Both the position numbers and the translations under genes were made by a program. Source: Flavobacteriales bacterium (GTDB lineage Bacteria > Bacteroidota > Bacteroidia > Flavobacteriales_F > PHOS-HE28). From it: DNA of 64,000 bases. The DNA lies in contig JADKGB010000011.1 of assembly GCA_016717225.1 (NCBI GenBank), positions 105,516 to 169,515 of the forward strand. The letters are read 5' to 3'. Below, piece by piece: positions 49,186-58,662 of the stretch. Position 1 is the first letter of the stretch; each line of letters begins with the position of its first letter. The notes under the pieces are model-generated. The model saw only the letters and a program-made list of their open reading frames with translations. It was not told where the DNA came from and ran no database searches.

Positions 49186-51285
49186 ATGGCTGTTATCGGC
49201 AAGATCCGCGAACGAGGTATGCTCATCGCCACGGTCGTATTCGTTTCCCTCGGTTTGTTCGTGCTCGGTGATATCTGGAAGAGCAATGGCAGCAGCATGC
49301 GGGCTGATGAGGCCATCGCCGAGATCGATGGTCAGGAGATCACCGCCATGGAGTTTACACGCCGAACCGAAGAACAGGCCAACCTGTATCGTGAGAATGG
49401 CACCACGGTGGACAACCAGATGCAGGAGCAGATCCGCAACAGTGTTTGGCAAGAACTTCTGAAGGAGCGCACCTTGAAAGTGCAATGCGAGAAGGCTGGT
49501 TTTGGCACTTCGCTCTGCAAAGAGGAATACGACGATATCCGTTGGGGCGATAACATCGTGCCTGAATTCAAGGGGAACGAGAATTTCAAGGACCCAGCAA
49601 CCGGTGGCCCGGACAAGGCGCGGTTGAAGCAGTACTTCGCCGCCATCCAAGAGAAGGCACCTGTGCTTTACGATTACCAGAAGCGCACGTTCATCCCGAA
49701 CCGCATCTATGCCAAATACAACGCCCTGGCCAAGAAGGCGTGTTTCGTGAACAGCGCACAGGTGAGGGAGGAATACGCCGCGAAGAACACCAAGGCCACC
49801 TTCAACTTCGTTGCCCAGCGCTACAATGCTGAGCCAGATAGCCTTTACTCCGCCGGTGATGAGGATGTGCGCCGCTACTTCGATGCGCACCGCGGCGAGA
49901 AAAAATGGTTGCAAAAGGCCGCGCGCAGTTTCGTGTACGTGCGTGTGAACGCAACTCCCAACCAAGAGGACATTGCGGCCTCACGCGAAACGGTTGCCTC
50001 GCTCAAGCCACAATTCGAAGCAGCTGCCGGCAGTGCTGATAGCCTTTTCGTAATGGCCAACGCCACAACCAAGAACGGAACTGCTGCTCCGTACAGTGCT
50101 GGTACTGCGGATGCGTTGAACGACTCATTGATCACCAACGCTGCAGTAGGAACCGTTGTTGGTCCTTACAAGGATGGTGACTCCTGGAAATTGGTGAAGG
50201 TGAAGGAACTCGCTGATGTGCCTGAAGCACGTGTTCGCCACATTCTGCTCAACACTCAAGGTAAGAGCGATGATGAAGCGAAGAAGATCAGGGAGCGTGC
50301 CGATAGCATTCTTGCCGTTGTGAAGCGGGACAAGAGCAAGTTCGAGGCGATGGTGACCCAGTACACTGAAGACCCGGGCAGCAAGAGCACCGGTGGCGTG
50401 TACGAGTGGTTCGATAAGACCCGTATGGTTCCGGAGTTCACCAAGGCCAGCTTTGATGAGAAAGTCGGTAACACCACAATTTGCAAAACCACCTATGGCT
50501 ACCACATTGTGGAGGTTCTTGGACAAAGAAGCCGCAGTGAGCGCCGTGTTTTGACCGTTGATCAGAAGATTCGCCCCGACAAGGCCATGAAAGACGCGTG
50601 GAAGATCGCGAGCGCGTACGCCCTCAACAACACCGACAGTGCGAGCTTTCGATCGAATGCCGATTCAGCCGGTTTGGTCTATACACCTGTGGATGAGCTG
50701 CGAGCTGATCAGCCTTACGTGCCCGGCCTGCAAGATCCCGCCCCGGTTGCCAGTTGGGTGAACCACGCCAAACTCGGCGATAAGCCTAGCGATCCCATTT
50801 CAAGTGGCGAAGGTTATGTCGTAGCCTTGCTTACCGGCATTCGCGAAGAGGGTGCGCCTCAATTGGCAGATGTGAAGGAGGCCATGACCAAGGAAGTGAT
50901 CAAGGAGAAGAAAGGCGAGGCCTTGGTTGCGAAATTCTCGGGCAAGACCGATCTGAACGCATTGGCCACAGAGCTTGGTGGGACGGTTCAGAACGCGGCG
51001 GACATGGCCTTCAATGCAATGAGTATTCCCGGCGGATTCAGCGACCCGGATGTGATCGGCCAGTTGTTCAGCCTGAAGACCGGTGAGACCAGCTTGCCTT
51101 TGAAGGGTGACCAAGCTGTTTACGTGGCCAGCATGACAACGCTTACCCCAGCTGGAGAAATGCCTGCCAATGGGGAAGACCCGAAACCACTTGCTGATAA
51201 AGTGCGCAATCGTGCCGAAGGGCAACTGTTCAATGCACTCAAGGAAGCAGCGAACGTAAAGGACCAGCGGAGCAAGTTCTTCTAG
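49186..51285 (+). CDS. PpiD-like membrane-anchored peptidylprolyl isomerase/foldase
   Basis: 699 residues. Single N-terminal membrane helix (MLIATVVFVSLGLFVLGDI) and a large periplasmic part: SurA-N-like helical chaperone domain (about 40-250) and a parvulin-type domain near 340-440 (ARVRHILLNTQGKSDDEAKKIRERADSI, YTEDPGSKSTGGVYEWFDKTRMVPEF, YGYHIVEVL), then a C-terminal helical region. PpiD/SurA proteins chaperone outer-membrane proteins at the translocon exit. It has its own promoter and is ended by a strong terminator. Confidence 0.92.
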   Translation: MAVIGKIRERGMLIATVVFVSLGLFVLGDIWKSNGSSMRADEAIAEIDGQEITAMEFTRRTEEQANLYRENGTTVDNQMQEQIRNSVWQELLKERTLKVQCEKAGFGTSLCKEEYDDIRWGDNIVPEFKGNENFKDPATGGPDKARLKQYFAAIQEKAPVLYDYQKRTFIPNRIYAKYNALAKKACFVNSAQVREEYAAKNTKATFNFVAQRYNAEPDSLYSAGDEDVRRYFDAHRGEKKWLQKAARSFVYVRVNATPNQEDIAASRETVASLKPQFEAAAGSADSLFVMANATTKNGTAAPYSAGTADALNDSLITNAAVGTVVGPYKDGDSWKLVKVKELADVPEARVRHILLNTQGKSDDEAKKIRERADSILAVVKRDKSKFEAMVTQYTEDPGSKSTGGVYEWFDKTRMVPEFTKASFDEKVGNTTICKTTYGYHIVEVLGQRSRSERRVLTVDQKIRPDKAMKDAWKIASAYALNNTDSASFRSNADSAGLVYTPVDELRADQPYVPGLQDPAPVASWVNHAKLGDKPSDPISSGEGYVVALLTGIREEGAPQLADVKEAMTKEVIKEKKGEALVAKFSGKTDLNALATELGGTVQNAADMAFNAMSIPGGFSDPDVIGQLFSLKTGETSLPLKGDQAVYVASMTTLTPAGEMPANGEDPKPLADKVRNRAEGQLFNALKEAANVKDQRSKFF

Positions 51286-51306
51286 TCCTGTGCCGAAACC
51301 GGATCG

Positions 51307-51341
51307 GATCGGGGCGCGGAAGCGCCCCGATCTTGTTTTGT
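51307..51341 (+). terminator. Rho-independent terminator after the PpiD-like gene
   Basis: GATCGGGGCGC (51307-51317), GGAA tetraloop, GCGCCCCGATC (51322-51332), then TTGTTTTGT. 11-bp perfect stem, 21 bp past the stop. It also lies just past the convergent rodA stop and may end both transcripts. Confidence 0.88.
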
Positions 51342-51342
51342 A

Positions 51343-52674
51343 CTAGCGCAACTGGCTCAGCCTCTCTGCATCCAACCTGACGAGGATGCCCAGTAGGATC
51401 GTGAAGCTGATCAGCGAAGACCCGCCATAACTGAAGAAGGGTAGAGGTATACCGATGACCGGTGCCAAGCCGATCGCCATGCCGATGTTGATCATCAGGT
51501 GCAACAAGAAAATGCTGGCAACGCAGTAGCCGTAGATCCGTGTGAACGGAGATCGTTGTCGTTCCGCTACTTGTATGCAGCGCAGGATCAAGCCGCCGAA
51601 GAGAAGAACAATGATGGTCGTTCCTATGAACCCCCATTCCTCACCGACCGTGCAGAAGATGAAGTCCGTACTCTGTTCGGGTACGTACTTGTATTTCGTG
51701 AAGGTGCCTTCCAGGTAGCCCTTTCCGAGCAGACCGCCGCTGCCGATCGCCGTTTTGCTTTGCTCGGCGTTGTAGCCCAAGCCCTGCGGGTCATAGACGA
51801 TACCCAGTGTAACCCCGATGCGCGTCTGGTGCCGTTCGGGCAAATGCTCGAAGCCGTAATCAAAGCCGCTGATGAACAAAGACGATCCAATGAGCGCGAA
51901 CGCGATAAGGCCATAAAGCCCCCTGCGGTAGCGTTTCAGAACGAAGCGTGAGATGAACAGCGCAGCGAGCATGCAACCTACAGCTATCAATCCGATGAGG
52001 AAGTACTGTCCGCTCACGTCCTTGTCCCAGATCGGTATGTGGAATATGCTGTCGCGCATGATCAGGGAGAGGATGGCCAGAATGACGACCCCAATAGCCA
52101 AGAGCAGGATGTTGCCCGAAAGCCCTTCTCGATAAAGCACGAGAATGAACGCCCCGAACGTGAGCATGGTACCAAAGTCCTTTTCCAAGGCGATCAGCCC
52201 GACCGGTATGAGAATGATGATGGCTGCAACAACCCGCGATCGCAGTTCTCCCAACGATTTCAGCCCGCTCAGATATTTGCTCAACAACAGGGCTGTGGCG
52301 AATTTTCCGAATTCACTGGGCTGCACCCCGAAACTCCCAACGCCCAACCAAGCCTTGTTGCCGCCTACTTCTTTTCCGATCAGTGGAACCAATGCCAGCA
52401 GGAACATCACCCCAATGAACACAGGCAAAGCCATGTCTTTCAGGAATTGGCCGTTCACCATCATCAGCGCCGCCCCCATGATCAAACAGATCATGATCCA
52501 TACGCTTTGGTTGCCGTATTCCTTGGCCATGTCGAACAGGTTCGGGTGCTCGGGCGTGTATGCTGCGCTGTAGATGTTCGCCCAACCAGCGAAGAGCAAT
52601 AACAAGTACATGATCACCAATGGGCGATCGATATTCGCTCGGATGCTGTCGCGACTGGTATCCCGTTCGATCAT
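51343..52674 (-). CDS. rodA: Rod-shape SEDS glycosyltransferase RodA
   Basis: 443 residues from the ATG at 52674. SEDS peptidoglycan polymerase of the elongasome with ten hydrophobic helices and family marks: LGVGSFGVQPSEFGKFA, LIALEKDFGTMLTFGAF, and the end loop STDFIFCTVGEEWGFIG then PLPFFSYGGSSLIS. The longer frame upstream overlaps mrdA and is not RodA-like. The start overlaps the mrdA stop (ATGA). It works as a complex with PBP2 encoded immediately upstream. Confidence 0.95.
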   Translation of the reverse strand: MIERDTSRDSIRANIDRPLVIMYLLLLFAGWANIYSAAYTPEHPNLFDMAKEYGNQSVWIMICLIMGAALMMVNGQFLKDMALPVFIGVMFLLALVPLIGKEVGGNKAWLGVGSFGVQPSEFGKFATALLLSKYLSGLKSLGELRSRVVAAIIILIPVGLIALEKDFGTMLTFGAFILVLYREGLSGNILLLAIGVVILAILSLIMRDSIFHIPIWDKDVSGQYFLIGLIAVGCMLAALFISRFVLKRYRRGLYGLIAFALIGSSLFISGFDYGFEHLPERHQTRIGVTLGIVYDPQGLGYNAEQSKTAIGSGGLLGKGYLEGTFTKYKYVPEQSTDFIFCTVGEEWGFIGTTIIVLLFGGLILRCIQVAERQRSPFTRIYGYCVASIFLLHLMINIGMAIGLAPVIGIPLPFFSYGGSSLISFTILLGILVRLDAERLSQLR

Positions 52675-54524
52675 CGGCGGCGGCGTGGATGGGCCTTGCT
52701 TACAAAGGGCTTGTAGTTTTTCTCGGTCGCGATCAAGTCCGCCTCCAGCATCTTTTTTTCGACGTCTGGTCGGGTTATCGTGTCCGTGAGGTATTGCTCC
52801 ATCAACAAACTGGCTATCGGTGCTGCCCATGTACCACCGAATCCGCTGTTCTCCACATACACCGCCATGGCGATCTTCGGATCCTCCATAGGCGCGAAGC
52901 ATACGAAAACCGCATGGTCTTTACCGTGCGGGTTCTGTGCCGTACCCGTTTTACCGCAAACGGTAACGCCTGGGATCCGTGCGGCACGGGCTGTGCCACC
53001 GATCTCCTCGGTAACGCGTCGCATGCCTTCAGCGATGAGGTCGAAGTACGGACGATCGACCATGGTACTGTGCTTTTTCCACGTCGTGAGGCTGTCCGGA
53101 TCACCGACCGCCCTAACGATGTGTGGATCGATGTACCAGCCGCGATTGGCGAAGATCGCAGCCAGGTTCGCCATCTGGACGGGCACCACTTCCACCTCGC
53201 CTTGGCCGATGCTTACTGAGTAGATGTTGCTGAACGCCCACGCCCCTGGGCCGATCCGCTTGTCATAGTAGGCCACGTTCGGTATACGCCCGCCTTTGGC
53301 CGAGGGTAGATCTATCGGCGGACGTTTTCCCAAGCCGAAACTCAACATGTAAGGCTCCCACTGTGCTAAGCCCAAGGCTGCATCCTTGAAACGACTCGGG
53401 TCTTTGTTCTGCTCGATCTCTTTTTTGAAGACCTGGTAGAAATAAGGGTTGCAAGAGTATTGAATAGCATGTACCACATCTTGCGCGTTCGGGTGGTTGT
53501 GACAGCCCACCAACGATTTGTTGCACGGAAATCCGGTCTCTGGTGTTATCACGCCTTCCTGCAATGCGGTAAGTGTTTGTACCAGCTTGAAAATGGAACC
53601 GGGCGGATACTGCGCTTGTAGTGCACGATCAAAAAGCGGGTTCAACGAATCCTGCTGCAACAGTTTGTAGTTCTGGTTACGCACACGGCCCACGAGCAGT
53701 TCGGGGTCGTATCCTGGACTTGTCACAAGCGCCAGGATGCCGCCGGTCTTGGGATCTATGGCTACGATGCTGCCTTTCTTATGTGCCATCAGGCGTTCAC
53801 CATAGGCCTGCATCCTGGCATCGATGCTGGTGTAGAGGTTCTGGCCTTCGAAAGCCAGGGTGTCGTATTGACCGTTCTTGAAAGCCCCTTGTACATTGTT
53901 GTGCACGTCGACCACCACGTATTTCACCCCCCGCCTGCCGCGCAGTTGAGGTTCGTAGTACTGCTCCAACCCACCAACTCCGATCACGTCGCCTGATTTG
54001 TAGTACGGGTCCTGCTCCACCTTTTTCGCATTCACTTCGCTGAGATAGCCAAGCATATGTGCACCTATGCGTTGTGGGTAGGTACGCAGTGTGCGGCTCT
54101 GGGCGTAGAAGCCAGGGTATTTCCGCAAGTGCAAGGCGATGCCCGCATATTGGTCAGCCGTGATCTGGCGTTCGAATTCACTGGGCTTATAACCCGAGTA
54201 AGCTTTCGCCTTCTGCAATCGTTCCCGCACATCGATAGGCGATACACCAACCAATTGGGCAAGCGCCAAGGTGTCGAACGGCTTCACTTCCCTTGGCACA
54301 ACAAGGATGTCGTACACCGGCGTATTCGCAACGAGCAACTCGCCATGACGATCGTACACCAGACCGCGAGAAGGGAAGACCGTGACCTTGCGTTCGCTTA
54401 TGTCCGCTGCGCGAGCGGTCCAACGATCGTCCACCACCTGTATCCAGAACAAGCGCAATACGAACACAGCACAGACGAATATCACCGTGGCGATCAAGAC
54501 GAATTTGCGATCGTCGAAGTTCAT
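52671..54524 (-). CDS. mrdA: Penicillin-binding protein 2 (elongation transpeptidase)
   Basis: 617 residues. N-terminal anchor helix (about 7-28), PBP dimerisation domain (FPSRGLVYDRHGELLVANTPVYD) and transpeptidase domain with active-site Ser310 in PPGSIFKLVQ, the SxN motif in YSCNPYF and the KTG motif at Lys525 in CGKTGTAQNPHGKD. It crosslinks peptidoglycan during rod elongation as partner of RodA. It overlaps mreD upstream and rodA downstream by 4 bp each, consistent with one mre-mrd operon. Confidence 0.96.
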   Translation of the reverse strand: MNFDDRKFVLIATVIFVCAVFVLRLFWIQVVDDRWTARAADISERKVTVFPSRGLVYDRHGELLVANTPVYDILVVPREVKPFDTLALAQLVGVSPIDVRERLQKAKAYSGYKPSEFERQITADQYAGIALHLRKYPGFYAQSRTLRTYPQRIGAHMLGYLSEVNAKKVEQDPYYKSGDVIGVGGLEQYYEPQLRGRRGVKYVVVDVHNNVQGAFKNGQYDTLAFEGQNLYTSIDARMQAYGERLMAHKKGSIVAIDPKTGGILALVTSPGYDPELLVGRVRNQNYKLLQQDSLNPLFDRALQAQYPPGSIFKLVQTLTALQEGVITPETGFPCNKSLVGCHNHPNAQDVVHAIQYSCNPYFYQVFKKEIEQNKDPSRFKDAALGLAQWEPYMLSFGLGKRPPIDLPSAKGGRIPNVAYYDKRIGPGAWAFSNIYSVSIGQGEVEVVPVQMANLAAIFANRGWYIDPHIVRAVGDPDSLTTWKKHSTMVDRPYFDLIAEGMRRVTEEIGGTARAARIPGVTVCGKTGTAQNPHGKDHAVFVCFAPMEDPKIAMAVYVENSGFGGTWAAPIASLLMEQYLTDTITRPDVEKKMLEADLIATEKNYKPFVSKAHPRRRR

Positions 54525-55042
54525 CGGTTTCGCGCTGCTCGCGCCATGAGCAATTGTGCCAATAGGCAGAGGACGAGCGTAGCCGCAGAGCTTGCGATCA
54601 CACGTACGAACGTTACAATGAACCCGTCAAAACGGAATACCTCCATATAGAACAACCACAGGTGATGGACAAGTACGAGCAGACCGGCATAGGTCATGAA
54701 CCACGCCAGGCCCATGTCAGCCACGGTAGCACGTTGTCCTTGGTCATACCCTTCGCGCGGAGCCAAGGCACGCAGCAGTAACGTGCGCACATAGGCCATC
54801 ACCGTACATGCGCTCGCATGCAAGCCAGGTGTGCTGCTGAAAAGATCCAGTACCATTCCTGTGAAGAAGCCTATCAGAAGCGCGGCCCATGGCGGTGTGT
54901 CCAGAGGTAGCATCAACAGGAAGAGCACATAGAGATAGGGTGCCACCCAGCCATTGGCCAGATCCACATGGTCGATCACCAACGCCTGTAGCAATACAAG
55001 GATCAGGAACCGGAAAAAATTGGCGACAACGGTCCCGATCAT
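54521..55042 (-). CDS. mreD: Rod-shape-determining protein MreD
   Basis: 173 residues, five to six hydrophobic helices with few charged residues, ending in a basic tail (MARAARNR). MreD-like LLQALVIDHVDLANGWVAPYLYVLFLLMLPL and the GFFTGMVLDLFSSTPGLHA segment support the call. MreD is a membrane partner of MreC and RodA/PBP2 in the elongasome. The order mreC-mreD-mrdA with 4-bp overlaps is itself strong evidence. Confidence 0.88.
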   Translation of the reverse strand: MIGTVVANFFRFLILVLLQALVIDHVDLANGWVAPYLYVLFLLMLPLDTPPWAALLIGFFTGMVLDLFSSTPGLHASACTVMAYVRTLLLRALAPREGYDQGQRATVADMGLAWFMTYAGLLVLVHHLWLFYMEVFRFDGFIVTFVRVIASSAATLVLCLLAQLLMARAARNR

Positions 55043-55872
55043 TTGGAATCCGCTTTTTCCGAACTGTCCAGCCTGTCCAACTCCATCCGCATCAAGTCAC
55101 CAATAACATGCACGTACCCTGAACGGGTGAGGTCTTCACTAAGGCGAACGTTGATCACATGGAAAGGCACGCTCGGGTCGTTCAAAACGCTTTCCACCAC
55201 ACCGACCAGTATACCTGGCGGATAGACCCGCTCACTACCCCTGGTCTCCACCGTGTCCCCTACTTGAACAGGAACGTGCTTGTCAATATCCGCGAGGTGG
55301 ATGATGTGCGGATCATGCGTGTCCCAACGGAGTTGGCCGAAGTACTTCGTTCCGCGCAATTGCGCACTGGCCGCATGGTCGATGTTCAGCACGCTGATCA
55401 CGGACGAGAAGTGTGGACTTGTCTCGCGCACGACGCCCACGATACCCTTCACGCCGATAACACCCATATTCTCGCGAATGCCATCATTCGATCCTTTGTC
55501 CAGTGTGATGTAGTTCTTCTCCTTTTGAACCGTGCTGTTTATCACTTGCGCTGAATAGAATCGATAGCGCAGTTGACGGATCGGGTCCAAAACGGTTCGC
55601 CCAGTATCCCCCTTCACAACGATCATCCTGTTCTTTTCACGCTCCACAGCCAATTGCTGGGCGAGGTCGCGGTTCACATCGCGCAAACTCGCGAATTCGG
55701 TGATACCGTTACGAGCACCATAGATGCTGGCGATCGCTCGGTTGCTGCTGCTGATCGCTTGCGCACGTTGGTGCATGTTTCCACTCACGACCAATGCGAT
55801 CGAAATGCCCAGTAGCAGCAGGAACAGAATGTTGATCCGTTGGCGGAAGAGGAAGCGGAAGAGGTCGCGCAT
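55039..55872 (-). CDS. mreC: Rod-shape-determining protein MreC
   Basis: 277 residues from the ATG at 55872. A 24-codon in-frame extension upstream is encoded by the palindromic repeat and is not MreC. One membrane helix (INILFLLLLGISIALVVSG), a coiled-coil stretch (ITEFASLRDVNRDLAQQLAVEREKNR) and the periplasmic beta-barrel core (SQVINSTV-like AQVINSTVQKEKNYITLDKGSNDGI, GVIGVKGIVGVV). MreC activates PBP2/RodA. Confidence 0.94.
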   Translation of the reverse strand: MRDLFRFLFRQRINILFLLLLGISIALVVSGNMHQRAQAISSSNRAIASIYGARNGITEFASLRDVNRDLAQQLAVEREKNRMIVVKGDTGRTVLDPIRQLRYRFYSAQVINSTVQKEKNYITLDKGSNDGIRENMGVIGVKGIVGVVRETSPHFSSVISVLNIDHAASAQLRGTKYFGQLRWDTHDPHIIHLADIDKHVPVQVGDTVETRGSERVYPPGILVGVVESVLNDPSVPFHVINVRLSEDLTRSGYVHVIGDLMRMELDRLDSSEKADSK

Positions 55873-55880
55873 CGCTATCA

Positions 55881-55960
55881 AGTAGCGAGTGGCGAGAGGT
55901 GAGTGACGAGTGGACGTGGTGCTGAGGCACTTGCCACTCGTCACTCACCACTCGTCACTC
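55881..55960. repeat. Tandem/inverted repeat between mreB and mreC
   Basis: GAGTGACGAGTGG (55901-55913) is the exact reverse complement of CCACTCGTCACTC, present twice in tandem at 55934-55946 and 55948-55960. The left side also has an imperfect second copy (GAGTGGCGAGAGGT, 55887-55900). On the minus strand the repeat supplies the mreB stop codon. Confidence 0.8.
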
Positions 55961-56983
55961 CCTCATGAGGAACTGGAAGCGGTCGATGTTCTTCAGTGCT
56001 ATGCCGGTACCGCGAGCAACGGCTCGCAGGGGGTCTTCGCTCACGTGCACGGGCAGTTTCGTCTTGATGCTGATACGCTTGTCCAAGCCACGGAGCAAGG
56101 CCCCACCACCAGCGAGGTAGATCCCGGTCTTGTAAATGTCAGCACTCAGTTCGGGCGGTGTGCTCTCGAGCGCGCTCAGGATGGCTTCTTCGATCTTGCT
56201 GATCGACTTGTCCAGTGCTTGGGCGATCTCCGAATAGGTGACCGTTATCTCCTTGGGGATGCCCGTCATCAGGTCGCGGCCGCGAACGGCATAGTCCGGA
56301 GGCGGATTGTCCAGCTCGGTCATCGCACTGCCTACTTCGATCTTGATCGTTTCGGCGGTGCGCTCGCCCACAAGAATGTTGTGCTGGCGACGCATATATT
56401 CCTCAATATCCTGTGTGAATTCATCTCCTGCCACGCGGATGTTCTTGTCGCACACGATACCTCCGAGCGCGATCACCGCGATCTCCGAGGTTCCTCCGCC
56501 GATATCGATGATCATGTTGCCCATGGGCTCTTCCACATCAATGCCGATACCGATCGCTGCCGCCATGGGTTCGTGGATCAGGTACACTTCTTTGGCACCA
56601 GCATGCTCGGCACTGTCCTTTACTGCTCGCTTCTCCACTTCGGTGATACCGCTCGGTATGCAGATCACCATGCGCAGGTTCGGCGTGAACAATCGACGGC
56701 CCGGGTTGATCATGCGGATCATGCCTTTGATCATCTCTTCGGCTGCTTGGAAGTCAGCGATCACACCGTCGCGCAACGGGCGAACAGTTTTGATGTTCTC
56801 GTGCGTTTTGCCATGCATCTGCTGGGCTTGCCGCCCAATGGCGATAACCCGGCCCGTGGAGCGGTCCACCGCAACGATGCTGGGTTCGTCCACCACCACC
56901 TTGTCGTTGTGGATGATCAGGGTGTTGGCGGTACCCAGATCGATGGCGATCTCTTGGGTGAAGAAACTGTTGAACCAGCTCAT
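55955..56983 (-). CDS. mreB: Actin-like rod-shape protein MreB
   Basis: 342 residues. ATPase of the actin family: phosphate-1 motif IAIDLGTANTLI, KTVRPLRDGVIADF, MVICIPSGITEVEKRAV, HEPMAAAIG, phosphate-2 motif IIDIGGGTSEIAVIALGG, adenosine motif YLAGGGALLRGLDK. It organises lateral wall synthesis through MreC, MreD, RodA and PBP2 encoded downstream. The last codons (MRE, stop) enter the repeat element that separates it from mreC. It starts 12 bp downstream of purH. Confidence 0.97.
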   Translation of the reverse strand: MSWFNSFFTQEIAIDLGTANTLIIHNDKVVVDEPSIVAVDRSTGRVIAIGRQAQQMHGKTHENIKTVRPLRDGVIADFQAAEEMIKGMIRMINPGRRLFTPNLRMVICIPSGITEVEKRAVKDSAEHAGAKEVYLIHEPMAAAIGIGIDVEEPMGNMIIDIGGGTSEIAVIALGGIVCDKNIRVAGDEFTQDIEEYMRRQHNILVGERTAETIKIEVGSAMTELDNPPPDYAVRGRDLMTGIPKEITVTYSEIAQALDKSISKIEEAILSALESTPPELSADIYKTGIYLAGGGALLRGLDKRISIKTKLPVHVSEDPLRAVARGTGIALKNIDRFQFLMRE

Positions 56984-56995
56984 TGAGTTGTGGGT

Positions 56996-58525
56996 TCAGT
57001 GTTTGAAGTGTCGGTTTCCGGTAATGCACATGGCGATGCCGAGCGTGTCGCACGCATCGACGCTTTCTTGGTCCTTGATACTGCCTCCGGGTTGCACGAT
57101 GGCAGTGATCCCAGCAGCGGCAGCGATAGCCACACAGTCAGGGAAGGGGAAGAAGGCGTCGCTCGCCATCACTGTCCCCTTCAGGTCGAACTTGAACTTC
57201 TGCGCTTTGGCGATGGCCTGTTCCAACGCGTCCACGCGGCTTGTCTGGCCTGTTCCGCTGGCCAACAACTGGTAGCCTTTCGCCAGAACAATAGCGTTGC
57301 TCTTTGTATGCTTCACCAGGATGTTCGCGAAGAACAGATCTTTCTCCTCCGATGCCGTTGCTGTCTTTTTGGTTGCAGTACGCGCGCTGGTCATCGTATC
57401 GATCACACTATCCGGAGACTGTGCGAGTATTCCGTTCAAGGCGGTCCGGTATTTCCGAACGGGTTTCTTTGTTGGCTTGCGCACCAGGATGATCCGGTTC
57501 TTCTTCTTGCGCAACACTTCGAGCGCATCCGCATCATAAGCTGGTGCGCATACGATCTCGAAGAAGATGGCATCGATCGCTTCCGCCGTTGCCTTGTTCA
57601 TGGTGGCCGTTGTGATGAGAACGCCACCGAACGCTGAAATGGGATCTCCCGCAAGTGCGGCATCCCACGCTTCTCGTATCGAAGGACGAACCGCAGCGCC
57701 GCACGCATTGTTGTGCTTCAGTATTGCGAAAGGAACGCCTCCCAAAGTCGAAAGGTCATCGATCAGCTCAAGGGCGGCGTCGAGGTCCAGGAGATTATTG
57801 TAGCTGAGCGCTTTGCCACCCAGCTGCTCGAACAACGCTTGCAGATCCCCGAAGAATGTTGCTGGCTGGTGCGGGTTTTCTCCATAACGGAGTGCGTTCG
57901 CAGGTCCGGCGCTCAGGCGAAGTTCTGCTTGATCGCCCGAGAACCAATTGTAGATGGCGCTATCATAGTGTGAGCTCACCCCGAATGCTTGGGCAGCGAA
58001 TTTCTTGCGCTGTACAAGCGTCGTCGTGCCGTTCTGTGAACTGAGCAAGCTGAGCATTTCGGGGTATTGCGACCGTGATGAAACGATCACCACGTCCGCG
58101 TGGTTCTTTGCCCCGGCGCGGATCAACGAGATACCCCCGATGTCGATCTTTTCAATGATGGCTTCCTCGCTTCCACCGGCGGCTACCGTTGCTTCGAACG
58201 GGTACAGGTCGACAATGACCAGATCGATCGGTGGGATCGCGAATTCTTCCAATTGCGCCAAGTCGCTCGCCAGATCGCGTCGACCGAGAATGCCTCCGAA
58301 CACCTTCGGATGCAGGGTTTTCACCCGCCCGCCCAAAATGCTCGGATAACTCGTAAGGTCTTCAACCGCGGTTACTGGAACACCCAGCCCCTCGATGAAT
58401 GCCTGCGTTCCGCCTGTGCTATAGATCCGAACTTCGAGGCGGTGCAGCTCCCGGACGATCGCTTCAAGACCGTCCTTATGGTATACTGATATCAGCGCGC
58501 TGCCGATCCGTTTGCCGCCTTCCAC
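56996..58525 (-). CDS. purH: Bifunctional AICAR formyltransferase/IMP cyclohydrolase
   Basis: 509 residues from a GTG at 58525. The frame is open to 58558, but a -7 box sits inside that extension. The N-terminal cyclohydrolase domain (KRIGSALISVYHKDGLE, IYSTGGTQAF, GGRVKTLHPKVFGG) is followed by the transformylase domain (RYGENPHQPATFFG, YNNLLDLDAALELI, KHNNACGAA, SDAFFPFPDCV, QPGGSIKDQESVDACD). It performs the last two steps of IMP synthesis. The residues 330-400 region has a Lys/Arg-rich insert (VRKPTKKPVRKYR). It leads the mre operon by 12 bp, so co-transcription is possible. Confidence 0.96.
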   Translation of the reverse strand: MEGGKRIGSALISVYHKDGLEAIVRELHRLEVRIYSTGGTQAFIEGLGVPVTAVEDLTSYPSILGGRVKTLHPKVFGGILGRRDLASDLAQLEEFAIPPIDLVIVDLYPFEATVAAGGSEEAIIEKIDIGGISLIRAGAKNHADVVIVSSRSQYPEMLSLLSSQNGTTTLVQRKKFAAQAFGVSSHYDSAIYNWFSGDQAELRLSAGPANALRYGENPHQPATFFGDLQALFEQLGGKALSYNNLLDLDAALELIDDLSTLGGVPFAILKHNNACGAAVRPSIREAWDAALAGDPISAFGGVLITTATMNKATAEAIDAIFFEIVCAPAYDADALEVLRKKKNRIILVRKPTKKPVRKYRTALNGILAQSPDSVIDTMTSARTATKKTATASEEKDLFFANILVKHTKSNAIVLAKGYQLLASGTGQTSRVDALEQAIAKAQKFKFDLKGTVMASDAFFPFPDCVAIAAAAGITAIVQPGGSIKDQESVDACDTLGIAMCITGNRHFKH

Positions 58526-58543
58526 GTGTTTTGTTTCGCTGTG

Positions 58544-58551
58544 CAAGTTTA
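58544..58551 (-). promoter_or_regulatory. -7 box of purH
   Basis: Minus-strand TAAACTTG, one mismatch to TAnnTTTG, 18 nt before the GTG at 58525. It is the reason for choosing that start. Confidence 0.45.
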
Positions 58552-58662
58552 GCGGCACTGCGAACCGTGCTCAGGCCATCCCCTCGCCGCGTTTTCAGCC
58601 GTGTTACCAACATATGAAGTTGAATATCCGCGACCGGTCGCGGGTCATTTTTGCCCGATCGA

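Noticed and set aside
55910..56986. 358-codon frame opposite mreB
   Set aside because: Exact shadow of a highly conserved gene, and rich in His/Asp from complement codons.
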